Shown here: positions 25,448 through 34,110 of the stretch, piece by piece
Layout of the letters: each line of letters starts with the position of its first letter
Position numbering within the stretch: the stretch's first letter is position 1
Source of the DNA: Streptomyces curacoi
GTDB taxonomy: Bacteria; Actinomycetota; Actinomycetes; Streptomycetales; Streptomycetaceae
NCBI RefSeq assembly: GCF_001513975.1
Contig: NZ_KQ947985.1
Span: 434,001 to 498,000, forward strand
Length of the DNA: 64,000 nt
Direction: 5' to 3'
The notes under the pieces: model-generated
Database searches by the model: none
What the model was told of the DNA's origin: nothing
Seen by the model: the letters and a program-made list of their open reading frames with translations, nothing else
Position numbers and translations under genes: made by a program

Positions 25448-26419
25448 GTGCCGAACGACGGTCAGCCCATCCCGGTGATCATCGACTGCGACACCGGCGT
25501 CGACGACGCGCTCGCGCTGCTGTTCGCCGTACGCCACCCCGGGCTCGACCTGCGCGCCGTGACCTGCGTGGCCGGGAACACGGACGTGGACGGCGTCGTA
25601 CGCAACACCCTGACCGTCCTGGAGCAGGCCGGCGCCCCCGACATCCCCGTCGCCCGGGGTGCCGGACGCCCGCTGATCGAGCCCGCGCGCTCGGCGCGGC
25701 ACGTGCACGGCGAGGACGGCATGGGCGACATCGGCCTGCCCGCCCCGACCCGCGCCCCGGCCGACGTGGACGCGGTGACGCTGCTGCGCCGCGAGATCCT
25801 GGCGTCCCCGCGCCCGGTGACCCTCATTCCCACCGCGCCCCTCACCAACATCGCCCTGCTGCTGCGCACGCACCCGGAGGTGACCCGCAACATCGAGCGG
25901 ATCGTGTTCATGGGCGGCGCCGTGGCCTGCGGGAACGCCACGCCGGTCGCGGAGTTCAACGTGTGGCACGACCCGGAGGCGGCCGCGATCCTGCTGACGG
26001 CCGAGGTGCACATCACCATGTACGGCCTGGACGTCTTCCAGCAGGTCGTCGTGCCCGGGGCGGACGTACGCCGCCTGCGGGCCAGCGCGGAGCCCGGCGC
26101 CCGGCTCGCCGGCGAGCTGCTGTCCCACCGCCCGGCCACGCCGGACGTCGGCGCCGACTCCGAGGCCGGCGGCATCGGCGACGCGGGCGCGGTCTGCACG
26201 GTCGTGGACCCGGCGGGCGTCACCACCCGCCTGCTGCCCGTGGAGGTCTCCCTGACCCCGGGCCCCACCCGCGGGCAGACGATCGTCGACCGCCGCCCCC
26301 GCCTCGGCGAGTCCGAACTGCACACCGGCACCCGCGACCAGCGGCTGGTGGACGTGGCCCTGGACGTGGACGTGGAACGCTTCGTGAAGCTGTACCTGGG
26401 GACGGTGGAGAGCGTCTGA
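25448..26419 (+). CDS. Inosine/uridine-preferring nucleoside hydrolase
   Basis: A 323-residue enzyme that splits the N-glycosidic bond of ribonucleosides for salvage. GTG at 25448 follows AAAGGAGCCTCGCC. The calcium-binding N-terminal motif DCDTGVDDALAL is intact, followed by TNIALLL, FMGGAV and EFNVWHDPEAA, which fit the ribose-binding and base-recognition loops. Length and motif order are standard for the family. It follows the synthetase by 55 bp on the same strand but has its own ribosome site. Confidence 0.9.
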   Translation: MPNDGQPIPVIIDCDTGVDDALALLFAVRHPGLDLRAVTCVAGNTDVDGVVRNTLTVLEQAGAPDIPVARGAGRPLIEPARSARHVHGEDGMGDIGLPAPTRAPADVDAVTLLRREILASPRPVTLIPTAPLTNIALLLRTHPEVTRNIERIVFMGGAVACGNATPVAEFNVWHDPEAAAILLTAEVHITMYGLDVFQQVVVPGADVRRLRASAEPGARLAGELLSHRPATPDVGADSEAGGIGDAGAVCTVVDPAGVTTRLLPVEVSLTPGPTRGQTIVDRRPRLGESELHTGTRDQRLVDVALDVDVERFVKLYLGTVESV

Positions 26420-26438
26420 CGGCTCGTCATCGACGACA

Positions 26439-26466
26439 GGGGCCCGGGGTGATCACCCCGGGCCCC
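26439..26466. terminator. Bidirectional terminator
   Basis: A perfect palindrome with arms GGGGCCCGGGG and CCCCGGGCCCC around TGATCA. It lies between the convergent nucleoside hydrolase and LAxTG-protein genes and is followed by TTCT on the plus strand. Confidence 0.8.
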
Positions 26467-26481
26467 TTCTCATGCCGTTGT

Positions 26482-27432
26482 TCAGGAACGCCCGGCCGCG
26501 CGCCGCCGCTTCGTCGCCACCATGAGCGCCGCGCCGCCCGCCAGGAGCACCGCCGCGCCGATGGCGATCGGGCCGGTCGCGCTGCTGCCGCCGGTCTTGG
26601 CGAGGTCACCGCCGCCGCCGTTCGGGGAGGGCGCCGGGATGCCGGTCGACTCGGAGGCCTCCGGGGTCGGCGACTCGGTCGACGGGGTCTCCGTGGCCGG
26701 GGTCTCGGCCGGCGGCGTCGTCTCCTCCGCCGGGGTCGACGGCTCCTCCGACGGCGGCTCGGAAGGCTCCGCGGGCGGGGTGGTCGGCGGCTCCTCGGTC
26801 GCCGGAGGCTCGGTCGTGCAGTCCTTCGTGCCGCCGTTCCAGGCCGCGATCAGCTTGTCCTTGATGACCGGGCGGTCCGGGCCCTTGGGCAGGTCGCCGT
26901 GGACGAAGCCGTCGTTGGCGTCGAGCTTGCCGTCGAACTTGACCGCGCCCCGGTACAGGTCGATCTGCGCGAAGCAGCCCGCATCCGGGACGGCGATGTC
27001 GAGGGAGTCGGTGTGGCCGGGCTTGACCGTGACCGTGTCGAAGTCGACGAAGACCTGCTCGCCGGAGGTGGCGAACGTCGGCCCGTGGGCGAGGTAGGAG
27101 GCGAGCGAGGCGGTGCAGGTCGTGGCGTCCGGGGCGGTGCGGACCTTGATGTGGACCTTGCCGTCGTCGGTGACCTTCAGGCTCTGGTCGTCGACGCGGA
27201 CGGAGTCCTGGAAGTTCGTGCCGTCGAGCGAGAACTGGCAGCGGTCGGTGGCCGTCTCCGTGCCGGCACCGGTACCGGGCTGGTAGGTGCCGCCGTGCTT
27301 CCAGCCGTCACCGCCGGGCGTGCCGGTGGCCCAGGCGCCGGAGGCGGAGGCGACGGTGGCCGCGCAGAGGGCGAGCGACGCGGCGCCCGTCCCCAGCAGG
27401 CGTCGCGTGGTGACACGTCTCGCTGTCAACAT
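26482..27432 (-). CDS. Sortase-anchored (LAxTG) surface protein
   Basis: A 316-residue exported protein starting MLTARRVTTRRLLG at ATG 27432. Signal peptide about residues 1-33; a folded domain with paired Cys (DRCQFSLDGTNFQDSVRV, DATTCTASLASYLAHG); then a long Pro/Glu/Thr/Ser spacer (about 195-270). The C-terminus carries LAKTG, a hydrophobic helix (ATGPIAIGAAVLLAGGAAL) and the tail KRRRAAGRS. LAxTG is the class E sortase signal in Streptomyces, so covalent attachment to the wall is expected. The folded part resembles surface proteins of unknown role. No class E sortase gene is in this window. Confidence 0.85.
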   Translation of the reverse strand: MLTARRVTTRRLLGTGAASLALCAATVASASGAWATGTPGGDGWKHGGTYQPGTGAGTETATDRCQFSLDGTNFQDSVRVDDQSLKVTDDGKVHIKVRTAPDATTCTASLASYLAHGPTFATSGEQVFVDFDTVTVKPGHTDSLDIAVPDAGCFAQIDLYRGAVKFDGKLDANDGFVHGDLPKGPDRPVIKDKLIAAWNGGTKDCTTEPPATEEPPTTPPAEPSEPPSEEPSTPAEETTPPAETPATETPSTESPTPEASESTGIPAPSPNGGGGDLAKTGGSSATGPIAIGAAVLLAGGAALMVATKRRRAAGRS

Positions 27433-27748
27433 GCGTATCCCATCTTGGCGTGTACATGCTAAATGCATGGATGTGCAGGGGTGAGGGGCGCAGAACACCC
27501 TCATGGTCGAAGAAACGCCGGGCTCATTGGTCACATGCGCCACAGCGTGAGCACATGGTGGGTCCCTTGGCAGAACCCTGTCAACCTGCGGTAACGCGCC
27601 GGGAGTTCATCCGTCATCACAATTCCGCCACGTCAGGAACACATCGGGAAGCAACTACTCCGGGCGCCTCAGATGTTCACGTTTCCGGCGATGTGGACAG
27701 AGTTCTCGTTGTCGCCCGAACGTACCGGAGCATCGAAGAGGAGTCCGC
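27433..27748. other. 316-bp divergent intergenic region
   Basis: It separates the LAxTG gene from the alpha-glucosidase gene. It is less GC-rich than the flanking genes. A possible promoter for the glucosidase is TTGGCA (27567-27572) with TAACGC 19 bases downstream. The start-proximal GAGGAGTCCGC at about 27738 is a clear ribosome site. No convincing sugar-regulator palindrome and no small gene were seen. Confidence 0.4.
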
Positions 27749-29395
27749 GTGCCCGACCTCTCCTCCAGGAACCCCGACTGGTGGCGCCAGGCCGTCATCT
27801 ACCAGGTCTATCCCCGCAGCTTCGCCGACGGCGACGGTGACGGCCTCGGTGACCTGAAGGGCGTCGCACAGCGCCTGCACCACCTCGCCGCCCTCGGCGT
27901 GGACGCCCTGTGGCTCAGCCCCTTCTACCCCTCCGAACTGGCCGACGGCGACTACGACGTCGCCGACTACCGCGCCGTCGACCCCCGCCTCGGCAGCCTC
28001 GACGACTTCGACGCCATGGCCGCCGAGGCCCACCGCCTCGGCCTGAAGGTGATCGTCGACCTGGTCCCCAACCACACCTCCCACCAGCACGTCTGGTTCC
28101 AGGAGGCGCTGCGGGCCGGCCCCGGCTCCCCGGCCCGCGACCGCTATGTCTTCCGCGACGGCCGCGGCCCGCACGGCGAACTCCCGCCCACCGACTGGCA
28201 GTCCGTCTTCGGCGGCAGCGCCTGGCGCCGGGTCCCCGACGGCCAGTGGTACCTGCACCTGTTCACCCCCCAACAGCCCGACCTGAACTGGGAGAACGAG
28301 GAGGTCCGCGCCGACTTCCGCACCACCTTGCGCTTCTGGGCCGACCGCGGCGTCGACGGCTTCCGCGTCGACGTCGCCCACGCCCTCGCCAAGGACCTGA
28401 GCGAGCCGCTGCGCGACCTCGGCGCCCCGGAGCTGAGCCGCGAGGACGCCCTCCCGCAGTTCCCGCCCGGCACCCACCCCTTCTACGACCGCGACGAGGT
28501 CCACGAGATCTACCGCGACTGGCGCAAGATCCTCGATGCCTACCGCCCGCCCCGGATGGCCGTCGCCGAGGCCTGGGTGACCCCGGCCGCCCGCCGCGCC
28601 CTGTACGCCCGCCCGGACGAACTGGGCCAGGCCTTCAACTTCGAGTACCTCCAGGCCGGCTGGGACGCGGCGGAACTCCGCCAGATCATCACCGACTCCC
28701 TGGCCACCGCCCGCTCGGCCGGTGCCTCCGCCACCTGGGTGCTGTCCAACCACGACGTCGTACGGCACACCTCCCGCCTGATGCTTCCGCCCGGCACCGA
28801 CGACAACGCCTGGCTGCTCTCCGGCGGCCGGGCACCGGCCGTCGACGAGTCCGCGGGCCTGCGCCGCGCCCGCGCCGCGACCCTCCTCATGCTGGCGCTG
28901 CCCGGTTCGTCGTACGTCTACCAGGGCGAGGAACTCGGCCTGCCAGAGGTCGCCGACCTGCCCTTCGAGGTCCTCCAGGACCCGATCTGGGAACAGACGG
29001 GCCGCGTCCGCAAGGGCCGTGACGGCTGCCGGGTGCCGCTGCCGTGGACGAGGACGGGACCCTCGTACGGCTTCGGCGCGGGCGGGGCGTGGCTGCCGCA
29101 GCCACCGTCCTTCGCGCGGTACGCCGTCGAGGCCCAGGACGGCTTCGAGGGCTCCACCCTGGAGCTCTACCGCAGGGCCCTGCGCCTGCGCCGCAAACTG
29201 CTGGCGGGGGAGGAACTGGAGTGGGTACCGGACACCCCACCGGGCCTGCTGCACTTCACCCGCTCGGACGGCTGGCGATGCGTGACCAACCTCTCCACCA
29301 GGGCGGTCGAACTCCCCCCGGGCGAGGTACTGATCGCCAGCGCCCCGCTGGAGGACGGCCTGCTGGGGCCGGACACGACGGTGTGGCTGGCGTAG
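27749..29395 (+). CDS. GH13 alpha-glucosidase / oligo-1,6-glucosidase-type enzyme
   Basis: A 548-residue cytoplasmic glycosidase of the GH13 alpha-amylase superfamily. The conserved regions are in order: VDLVPNHTS (region I), GFRVDVAHA (nucleophile Asp, region II), MAVAEAWVTP (acid/base Glu, region III) and VLSNHDVVRH (transition-state Asp, region IV). The N-terminus WWRQAVIYQVYPRSFAD and the QPDLNWEN motif are typical of alpha-glucosidases acting on maltose, isomaltose or short malto-oligomers. GTG at 27749 follows GAGGAGTCCGC. No transporter or LacI regulator lies next to it, which is unusual for agl loci. Confidence 0.9.
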   Translation: MPDLSSRNPDWWRQAVIYQVYPRSFADGDGDGLGDLKGVAQRLHHLAALGVDALWLSPFYPSELADGDYDVADYRAVDPRLGSLDDFDAMAAEAHRLGLKVIVDLVPNHTSHQHVWFQEALRAGPGSPARDRYVFRDGRGPHGELPPTDWQSVFGGSAWRRVPDGQWYLHLFTPQQPDLNWENEEVRADFRTTLRFWADRGVDGFRVDVAHALAKDLSEPLRDLGAPELSREDALPQFPPGTHPFYDRDEVHEIYRDWRKILDAYRPPRMAVAEAWVTPAARRALYARPDELGQAFNFEYLQAGWDAAELRQIITDSLATARSAGASATWVLSNHDVVRHTSRLMLPPGTDDNAWLLSGGRAPAVDESAGLRRARAATLLMLALPGSSYVYQGEELGLPEVADLPFEVLQDPIWEQTGRVRKGRDGCRVPLPWTRTGPSYGFGAGGAWLPQPPSFARYAVEAQDGFEGSTLELYRRALRLRRKLLAGEELEWVPDTPPGLLHFTRSDGWRCVTNLSTRAVELPPGEVLIASAPLEDGLLGPDTTVWLA

Positions 29396-29433
29396 GCGTC
29401 CGGGGCGGAGCGTCCGGCGACGAGACGGCCGAA

Positions 29434-29458
29434 GGCCCGCCCCCGAGGGGGGCGGGCC
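29434..29458. terminator. Terminator hairpin after the alpha-glucosidase gene
   Basis: Arms GGCCCGCCCCC and GGGGGGCGGGCC pair around GA, 39 bases past the glucosidase stop. It may serve both the glucosidase and the convergent ABC operon. Confidence 0.7.
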
Positions 29459-29507
29459 GGGGGCGGCGTACGCAGGCTCCGCGAAGGGATGTCCGCAGGG
29501 CCGTGTG

Positions 29508-30332
29508 TCAGCGCTCGGCGCCCTTCCGGAAGGCCGAGCGGGCCCACAGGTGGCCCAGCAGGCCGATGCCGGTGCACCAGGCCAGGGAGATCCAGGCGTC
29601 GTTGCCGATTTCCGTGCCGAGCAGGAGGCCGCGCAGCGTCTCGTTGACCGGGGTGAAGGGCTGGTACTCGGCGAACCAGCGCAGACCGGTCGGCATCGAG
29701 TCGGTGGTGACGAACGCGCTGCCCAGGAAGGGCAGGTAGACCAGCGGCATCGGCGCGTTGCTCGCGGACTCGACCGTCTTGGCGACCAGGCCCATCGCGG
29801 CCGACAGCCAGCTCAGCGAGAAGGCCAGGAAGAGCAGCAGGCCCAGGGCGGCGGCCCATTCGACGGCCGTGGCGTCCGGGCGGAAACCGATGGCGTAGGA
29901 CACCCCGGTCACCAGGGCGAGGATGAAGAGGACCTGGACCATGTTGGCGAGGACGTGCCCGGTCAGCACGGAGCTGCGGGAAATGGCCATCGTGCGGAAG
30001 CGGTTGATGATGCCTTCCGTCATGTCGGTGCACACCGACACCGCGACGGTGATCGTGCCCGACACCACGGCCATCAGGACGACGCCCGGAACCACGTAGT
30101 TGGTGTACGCGTCGCGGTCTCCGGCGCCGAGGCCGATGCCGCCGCCGATCGCGCCGCCGAAGACGTACACGAACAGCAGCAGCATCAGCACCGGGAGCAT
30201 GACGATCTGGACCGTCATGGCCGGATAGCGCTGGATGCGTTTGAGGTTGCGGCGCAGCATGGTCATCGCGTCGCGGAAGGCGTGGGAGCGGGCGGTGGAC
30301 GGGGTGGGGGCAGTGGCGGTGGCGGTGGTCAT
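29508..30332 (-). CDS. ABC-2-type exporter permease (DrrB-like)
   Basis: A 274-residue membrane subunit with six predicted helices and the ABC-2 permease signature around residues 110-160 (TVAVSVCTDMTEGIINRFRT, then RSSVLTGHVLANMVQVLF). It starts MTTATATAPTPSTARSHAFR. It follows the ATPase gene by 49 bp, a spacer containing four to five copies of the hexamer GGTAGC. With the upstream ATPase it forms a drug or lipid exporter of the daunorubicin DrrAB type. The substrate is unknown. Confidence 0.88.
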   Translation of the reverse strand: MTTATATAPTPSTARSHAFRDAMTMLRRNLKRIQRYPAMTVQIVMLPVLMLLLFVYVFGGAIGGGIGLGAGDRDAYTNYVVPGVVLMAVVSGTITVAVSVCTDMTEGIINRFRTMAISRSSVLTGHVLANMVQVLFILALVTGVSYAIGFRPDATAVEWAAALGLLLFLAFSLSWLSAAMGLVAKTVESASNAPMPLVYLPFLGSAFVTTDSMPTGLRWFAEYQPFTPVNETLRGLLLGTEIGNDAWISLAWCTGIGLLGHLWARSAFRKGAER

Positions 30333-30344
30333 CGGAGATCCCCT

Positions 30345-30372
30345 CAGGTAGCGGTAGCGGTAGCGGTAGCCG
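30345..30372. repeat. GGTAGC hexanucleotide repeat in the ABC operon spacer
   Basis: About four tandem copies of GGTAGC lie between the ATPase stop and the permease start. The tract is short and could be prone to slippage, but it is outside both reading frames. Confidence 0.7.
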
Positions 30373-30381
30373 TGGTGGCGG

Positions 30382-31320
30382 TCAGGCGGCGACGGACTTG
30401 CGGGGCGTCTCGGTCAGCGTGAGGAACACGTCGTCGAGGTCGGGCGTGTGCACGGTCAGCGACTCGGCCTGGACCCGCGCCGCGTCCAGGAGGTCGAGGA
30501 CCGCGCGGACGGTGGCGGGCGTGCCGTCGCCGGGGATGTGCAGGGCGAGGTTCTCCGGGTCGCGGGAGGCGACGTCGAACACCGCGGCGGCCGCGTCGAG
30601 TTGCCGCTCGTCGGCGAACCGGAGCCGGAGGTGGCTGCCCGGGATGCGGCGCTTGAGCTCCTCCGCGGTGCCCTCGGCGACCAGCCGGCCGCCGTTCAGC
30701 ACGGCGATGCGGTCGGCGAGCTGGTCGGCTTCCTCCAGGTACTGCGTGGTGAGGAGGATCGTGATGCCGCGGTCCTCGACCAGGCCCCGGATCAGCTGCC
30801 ACAGCGTGCGGCGGCTGCGCGGGTCGAGGCCGGTGGTCGGCTCGTCGAGGAAGATGATGCGCGGCTCACCGACCAGCGTCATCGCGAGGTCGAGCTTGCG
30901 GCGCATACCGCCGGAGAAGGTGGCGGCGGTCTTCTTCGCCTCCGCCGTCAGATCGAAGCGGTCCAGCAGCTCCGCGGCCCGGCGACGGCCCTCGTGGCGC
31001 GGGAGGTGATGCAGGTCCGCCATCAGCAGGAGATTCTCCTCGGCGGTCAGCAGCCCGTCCACCGCGGCGAACTGGCCGGTCACACCGATCGACCGGCGTA
31101 CGTCGTCGGCCTGCCGGGTCAGGTCGTACCCGCCGACCTGTGCCCGGCCGCCGTCGGCGCGGATCAGCGTGGACAGGATCTGGACGGTCGTGGTCTTGCC
31201 GGCGCCGTTCGGCCCGAGCAGGGCGAAGACGGAGGCCTCGGGGATGCGCAGGTCGATGCCGTCGAGGACCAGCTTCTCCCCGAACGACTTGCGCAGGCCC
31301 TCTGCGTGGATGGCGGACAT
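30382..31320 (-). CDS. ABC exporter ATP-binding protein (DrrA-like)
   Basis: A 312-residue ATPase starting MSAIHAEGLRKSFGEKL at ATG 31320 behind GGGGGAG. Walker A is GPNGAGKTT, the signature is FSGGMRRKLDLA, and Walker B is IIFLDEPTTGLDPRSR; the H-loop region reads ILLTTQYLEEADQLAD, with Gln where many ABC proteins have His, as in other DrrA-type members. The C-terminal ~85 residues form the DUF4162 domain seen in DrrA-type exporters (LHIPGDGTPATVRAVLDLLD). It is divergent from the TetR gene at 31536, with four operator copies between them. Confidence 0.9.
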   Translation of the reverse strand: MSAIHAEGLRKSFGEKLVLDGIDLRIPEASVFALLGPNGAGKTTTVQILSTLIRADGGRAQVGGYDLTRQADDVRRSIGVTGQFAAVDGLLTAEENLLLMADLHHLPRHEGRRRAAELLDRFDLTAEAKKTAATFSGGMRRKLDLAMTLVGEPRIIFLDEPTTGLDPRSRRTLWQLIRGLVEDRGITILLTTQYLEEADQLADRIAVLNGGRLVAEGTAEELKRRIPGSHLRLRFADERQLDAAAAVFDVASRDPENLALHIPGDGTPATVRAVLDLLDAARVQAESLTVHTPDLDDVFLTLTETPRKSVAA

Positions 31321-31419
31321 GGTCTCCCCCTGGGGTGAGGTGTGGGTTGCCGTACTGGCTGTCGTCCTGGCTGCCGTCCCGCCTGTCGCCTTCACCTGTC
31401 GTCTTGCTTGGGCCGGGCG

Positions 31420-31517
31420 ACTTGTACGGTGTTCAACTCCGACGACTTGAACACCGTAAAACCCCACTTGCACGGTGTGCAAGTCCTTTGGGTCACGAAC
31501 TTTTACGGCGTGCAAGA
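31420..31517. promoter_or_regulatory. Array of four TetR-type operators
   Basis: Four copies of one ~19-bp imperfect palindrome: ACTTGTACGGTGTTCAACT (31420-31438), the same in reverse as GACTTGAACACCGTAAAAC (31444-31462), ACTTGCACGGTGTGCAAGT (31466-31484) and ACTTTTACGGCGTGCAAGA (31499-31517). Centres are 24, 22 and 33 bp apart. They fill the spacer between the exporter operon and the TetR gene, so the repressor probably controls both directions. Confidence 0.75.
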
Positions 31518-31535
31518 GACGGTTACGCTGGCCGC

Positions 31536-32237
31536 ATGGCGCGAGAGACCCTGAACCGTGAACAGATCGTCCGGGCGGCGATCGAGCTGCTGGACGCGGA
31601 AGGCATCGAAGGCCTGAGCATGCGCAAGCTCGGCCAGCGGTTGGGGTCGGCGGCGACGGCCATGTACTGGCACGTCGGCAACAAGGAGAACCTGCTGGTG
31701 CTCGCGGCCGACGAGGTGTGGAGCGAGGTCCGGCTGCCGGACGTCGCGACGGTGGGATGGCGGACGGCGGCGCGCGAGCTGATGTACGCCGCACGCGAGC
31801 TGTGCGACCGGCACAGCTGGCTGGTCCGCGTGATCACCTCGTACGCCGCCGCCGGCGAGGGCCTCGCCCGCTTCCAGGAGCGCGCGTACGAGACCTTCGA
31901 GGCGGCCGGGTTCCGGGACGCGGACCTCGACTGGGCCGTGAGCACCCCCTTCATGTTCGTGACGGGGCTGGCCATCATGAGCTCGTCCGACGCCGCCGAG
32001 GTCAAGAAGCGGGCGGAGCAGGACGCTGCCGCGCAGCCCGAGCAGGAGGCCCAGGCCGTCGCCCAGATGAACGCGCTCGCGGCGAAGTACCCACGGCTGG
32101 GCGCCAGCATGGCGGCGCAGGCGCAGCGCGGGCAGGGCTTTGTGGAGCAGGTCGACGAGGTCTTCGCGTTCGGCGTGGAGACGATCCTGGACGGGTTGAC
32201 GGCACGGCTGGCGGGGCGTTCGGGGGCGTCTGAGTGA
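31536..32237 (+). CDS. TetR-family repressor (TetR_C domain class)
   Basis: A 233-residue repressor. The N-terminal HTH is clear (NREQIVRAAIELLDAEGIEG, LSMRKLGQRLGSAATAMYWH, VGNKENLL). The C-terminal region (about 80-225) matches the tetracycline-repressor-like ligand domain. ATG at 31536 is preceded by TACGCT with a six-base gap, which fits a leaderless transcript. It probably represses the divergent DrrAB-like exporter and itself through the four operators and is released by the exporter's substrate. Confidence 0.88.
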   Translation: MARETLNREQIVRAAIELLDAEGIEGLSMRKLGQRLGSAATAMYWHVGNKENLLVLAADEVWSEVRLPDVATVGWRTAARELMYAARELCDRHSWLVRVITSYAAAGEGLARFQERAYETFEAAGFRDADLDWAVSTPFMFVTGLAIMSSSDAAEVKKRAEQDAAAQPEQEAQAVAQMNALAAKYPRLGASMAAQAQRGQGFVEQVDEVFAFGVETILDGLTARLAGRSGASE

Positions 32238-32410
32238 GAGGTGGGGGTGGCTCGTGGGGTGGGCCGGGCGGTTGCGGTCCGGGTGGGGCGGGGGCTGGGG
32301 TGGGGGCTGGTGTTGTCGTGCAGGTGGATGGCCTCGCGGTGACGTGGGCGCGGCTGGGCGTGTAGGAGCAGCGGGCGGTGCTCGGAGGCCGTCTGAGTGA
32401 GAGGTGGGGG
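32227..32410. repeat. 21-bp direct repeat flanking a 142-bp spacer
   Basis: GTCTGAGTGAGAGGTGGGGG (with one more base, C, at its left) occurs at 32227-32247, over the end of the TetR gene, and again at 32390-32410. The DNA between is GT-rich and contains no gene. Confidence 0.7.
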
Positions 32411-32464
32411 GCGCTCGCGTGGCGAACGGGGCGGTGCGGCCCCGCTGCCTGAGGATCCGGACGC

Positions 32465-32749
32465 GTGGCACGCACCTTCGAAGAGCTGGTCGCCATGCAG
32501 CATGCGGCGGACCAGGCGCACAACAGGGTGGAGGAGCTGCGGGACCACTACGGTCCCCCCGCCCACACTCCCTGGTCCCAGCCCCAGACCGACACCTACG
32601 AGACCGCCTGGCGGGCCTGGCGTGAGCTCGCCCGCGACATCCAGGCCGCGGTGACCGAGTACGCGAAGGAGCAGGGCACCGCGCGCAGCGAGGTCGAGGC
32701 GGACGTGAAGAAGGCCGCCCGGCACGCGGCGCCCGAGGCGGACGAGTGA
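32465..32749 (+). CDS. Small conserved hydrophilic protein
   Basis: A 94-residue helical protein: MARTFEELVAMQHAADQAHN opens it, a central TPWSQPQTDTYETAWRAWRE segment follows, and the tail is charged (RSEVEADVKKAARHAAPEAD). GTG at 32465 follows GAGGATCCGGACGC. It looks like a coiled-coil or conserved Streptomyces orphan. No function is known to me and there is no operon partner. Confidence 0.65.
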   Translation: MARTFEELVAMQHAADQAHNRVEELRDHYGPPAHTPWSQPQTDTYETAWRAWRELARDIQAAVTEYAKEQGTARSEVEADVKKAARHAAPEADE

Positions 32750-32861
32750 CATCGCCGTCCCCGCGGCCCGTACGGCCGAACAGCGCGCGTCAGCCGCGGG
32801 GCGGGCCGCGAGAATCGCAGGCATGGTGTTGCCGACCTGCGTGTGAGGAGCTCCGCCGACG

Positions 32862-33668
32862 ATGAGCACATCCTGGAAGACGACGATATTCGGATCGCTG
32901 GCCGTGGCGGGCGTGTTGGTCATGTCCGGGATGGCATACGGCGGTGAGGGCCCGGCCGGCGGCGATCTGTGGGCGGCCGCGACCATCGAGCCCGGGCGGG
33001 AGGGGATCGTCGAGGTCGGCGGGTACGAGGGAGCGCCGCTCGGGGCGGGTTCCGTGCTGACCCTGACGGCGCCGGCGAACGCCAGGGTGACGGGCACGCC
33101 GTTCGCCGCGGGCGGGTACCGGGGCTCGGTGGCACTGGGCGGCGGCAGCGGGACGTACACGTTCACAGGCGCGCCCGGTGCGGACGGCAAGCCGACGCCG
33201 GGGGCCTGGACGGGCCGTACCTTCCCCTTCGTCCTGTCGGTCAGCCGGGACGCCGAGCCCGGCACCCGTCTCCCCGACTGCACCCTGGTCCTCAAGGACG
33301 CCAAGGGCACCGTCCGGCAGTGGGGCACCTGCACCGTGACGGTCGGACTGCCCGCCCCGACCCTGTCCCACCCCCAGTCGGGCGTCCCGCTCGGCGCGTT
33401 GCCGAAGGCATCGGGGACGGCCTACCCGGGCGCCCAGATCACGGTCCGCGACGCGCGGGAGGAAGAGGTCTGCACGACCACCACGGCACCCGCCGGCACC
33501 TGGTCCTGCACCCCCGCCCTGCCCCTCCCACCCGGCCCGGGCCGCCTCCAGGCGACGGCGACGCTGAACGGCGTCAGCGCGACGAGCGAGCAGATCGACA
33601 TCACCGTGGAGGCAAGCGCCGGGGCGCAGCCGGACACGGTGTCGGACAGCGGGGGCGGCCGGCTTTAG
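32862..33668 (+). CDS. Secreted protein with a C-terminal Ig-like domain
   Basis: A 268-residue exported protein. Signal peptide about residues 1-27 (WKTTIFGSLAVAGVLVMSGM). A beta-rich domain (about 30-165) contains TLTAPANARVTGTPFAAGGY and two Cys (LPDCTLVL, WGTCTVTV). A bacterial Ig-like domain (about 168-255: TLSHPQSGVPLGALPKASGT, PAGTWSCTPALPLPPGPG) follows. It is probably a surface or matrix protein of unknown ligand. Confidence 0.7.
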   Translation: MSTSWKTTIFGSLAVAGVLVMSGMAYGGEGPAGGDLWAAATIEPGREGIVEVGGYEGAPLGAGSVLTLTAPANARVTGTPFAAGGYRGSVALGGGSGTYTFTGAPGADGKPTPGAWTGRTFPFVLSVSRDAEPGTRLPDCTLVLKDAKGTVRQWGTCTVTVGLPAPTLSHPQSGVPLGALPKASGTAYPGAQITVRDAREEEVCTTTTAPAGTWSCTPALPLPPGPGRLQATATLNGVSATSEQIDITVEASAGAQPDTVSDSGGGRL

Positions 33669-33843
33669 TGCCGCCTCCTGGGCGTATGGACGTTTTGCCG
33701 TACTCCCTGCGCCTTCTGCGGCTGGAGGTCAGTGGGTTCAAGCCAACGTCGCCCCGGAACCGCCCAGCACTCTTGACGGCCCTCACACCCTTCGGAAGCG
33801 TCGCGTGCAAGAAAGCGCAACCGACTTGATCCGGGAGGGCTTC

Positions 33844-34110
33844 GTGGACCTACAGTTCATCGGGATCGACCCGAACACCGGGGGCGAGGGGTCGCCGACG
33901 GCGTGGGTGGAAGAGAAGACGGCTGACCTGGTCCTCCAGGGCGTAAAGGCCGAGGAAGCGCTGGAGGCACTGGTCAGCGGTACGGAGTGGGTCGCCGGGC
34001 ACGCGGTGGGGATTCCCGCCCACGAGACGGTGATCCGCATCCCCGCCCGCATGGTGCCGATCCTGAGGGAGGCGTGCGATGTCGCAGAGCGGCGTGCCGA
34101 GCTTCGCTGA
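33844..34110 (+). CDS. Small partner protein of the DUF6879/Scr1 module
   Basis: An 88-residue protein with GTG at 33844, chosen because GGGAGGG lies just upstream; an earlier GTG at 33805 has none. It reads MDLQFIGIDPNTGGEGSPTA and ends in IPARMVPILREACDVAERRA. It overlaps the next gene by 32 bp. Small proteins of this type regularly precede DUF6879 genes in Streptomyces; function unknown. Confidence 0.7.
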   Translation: MDLQFIGIDPNTGGEGSPTAWVEEKTADLVLQGVKAEEALEALVSGTEWVAGHAVGIPAHETVIRIPARMVPILREACDVAERRAELR

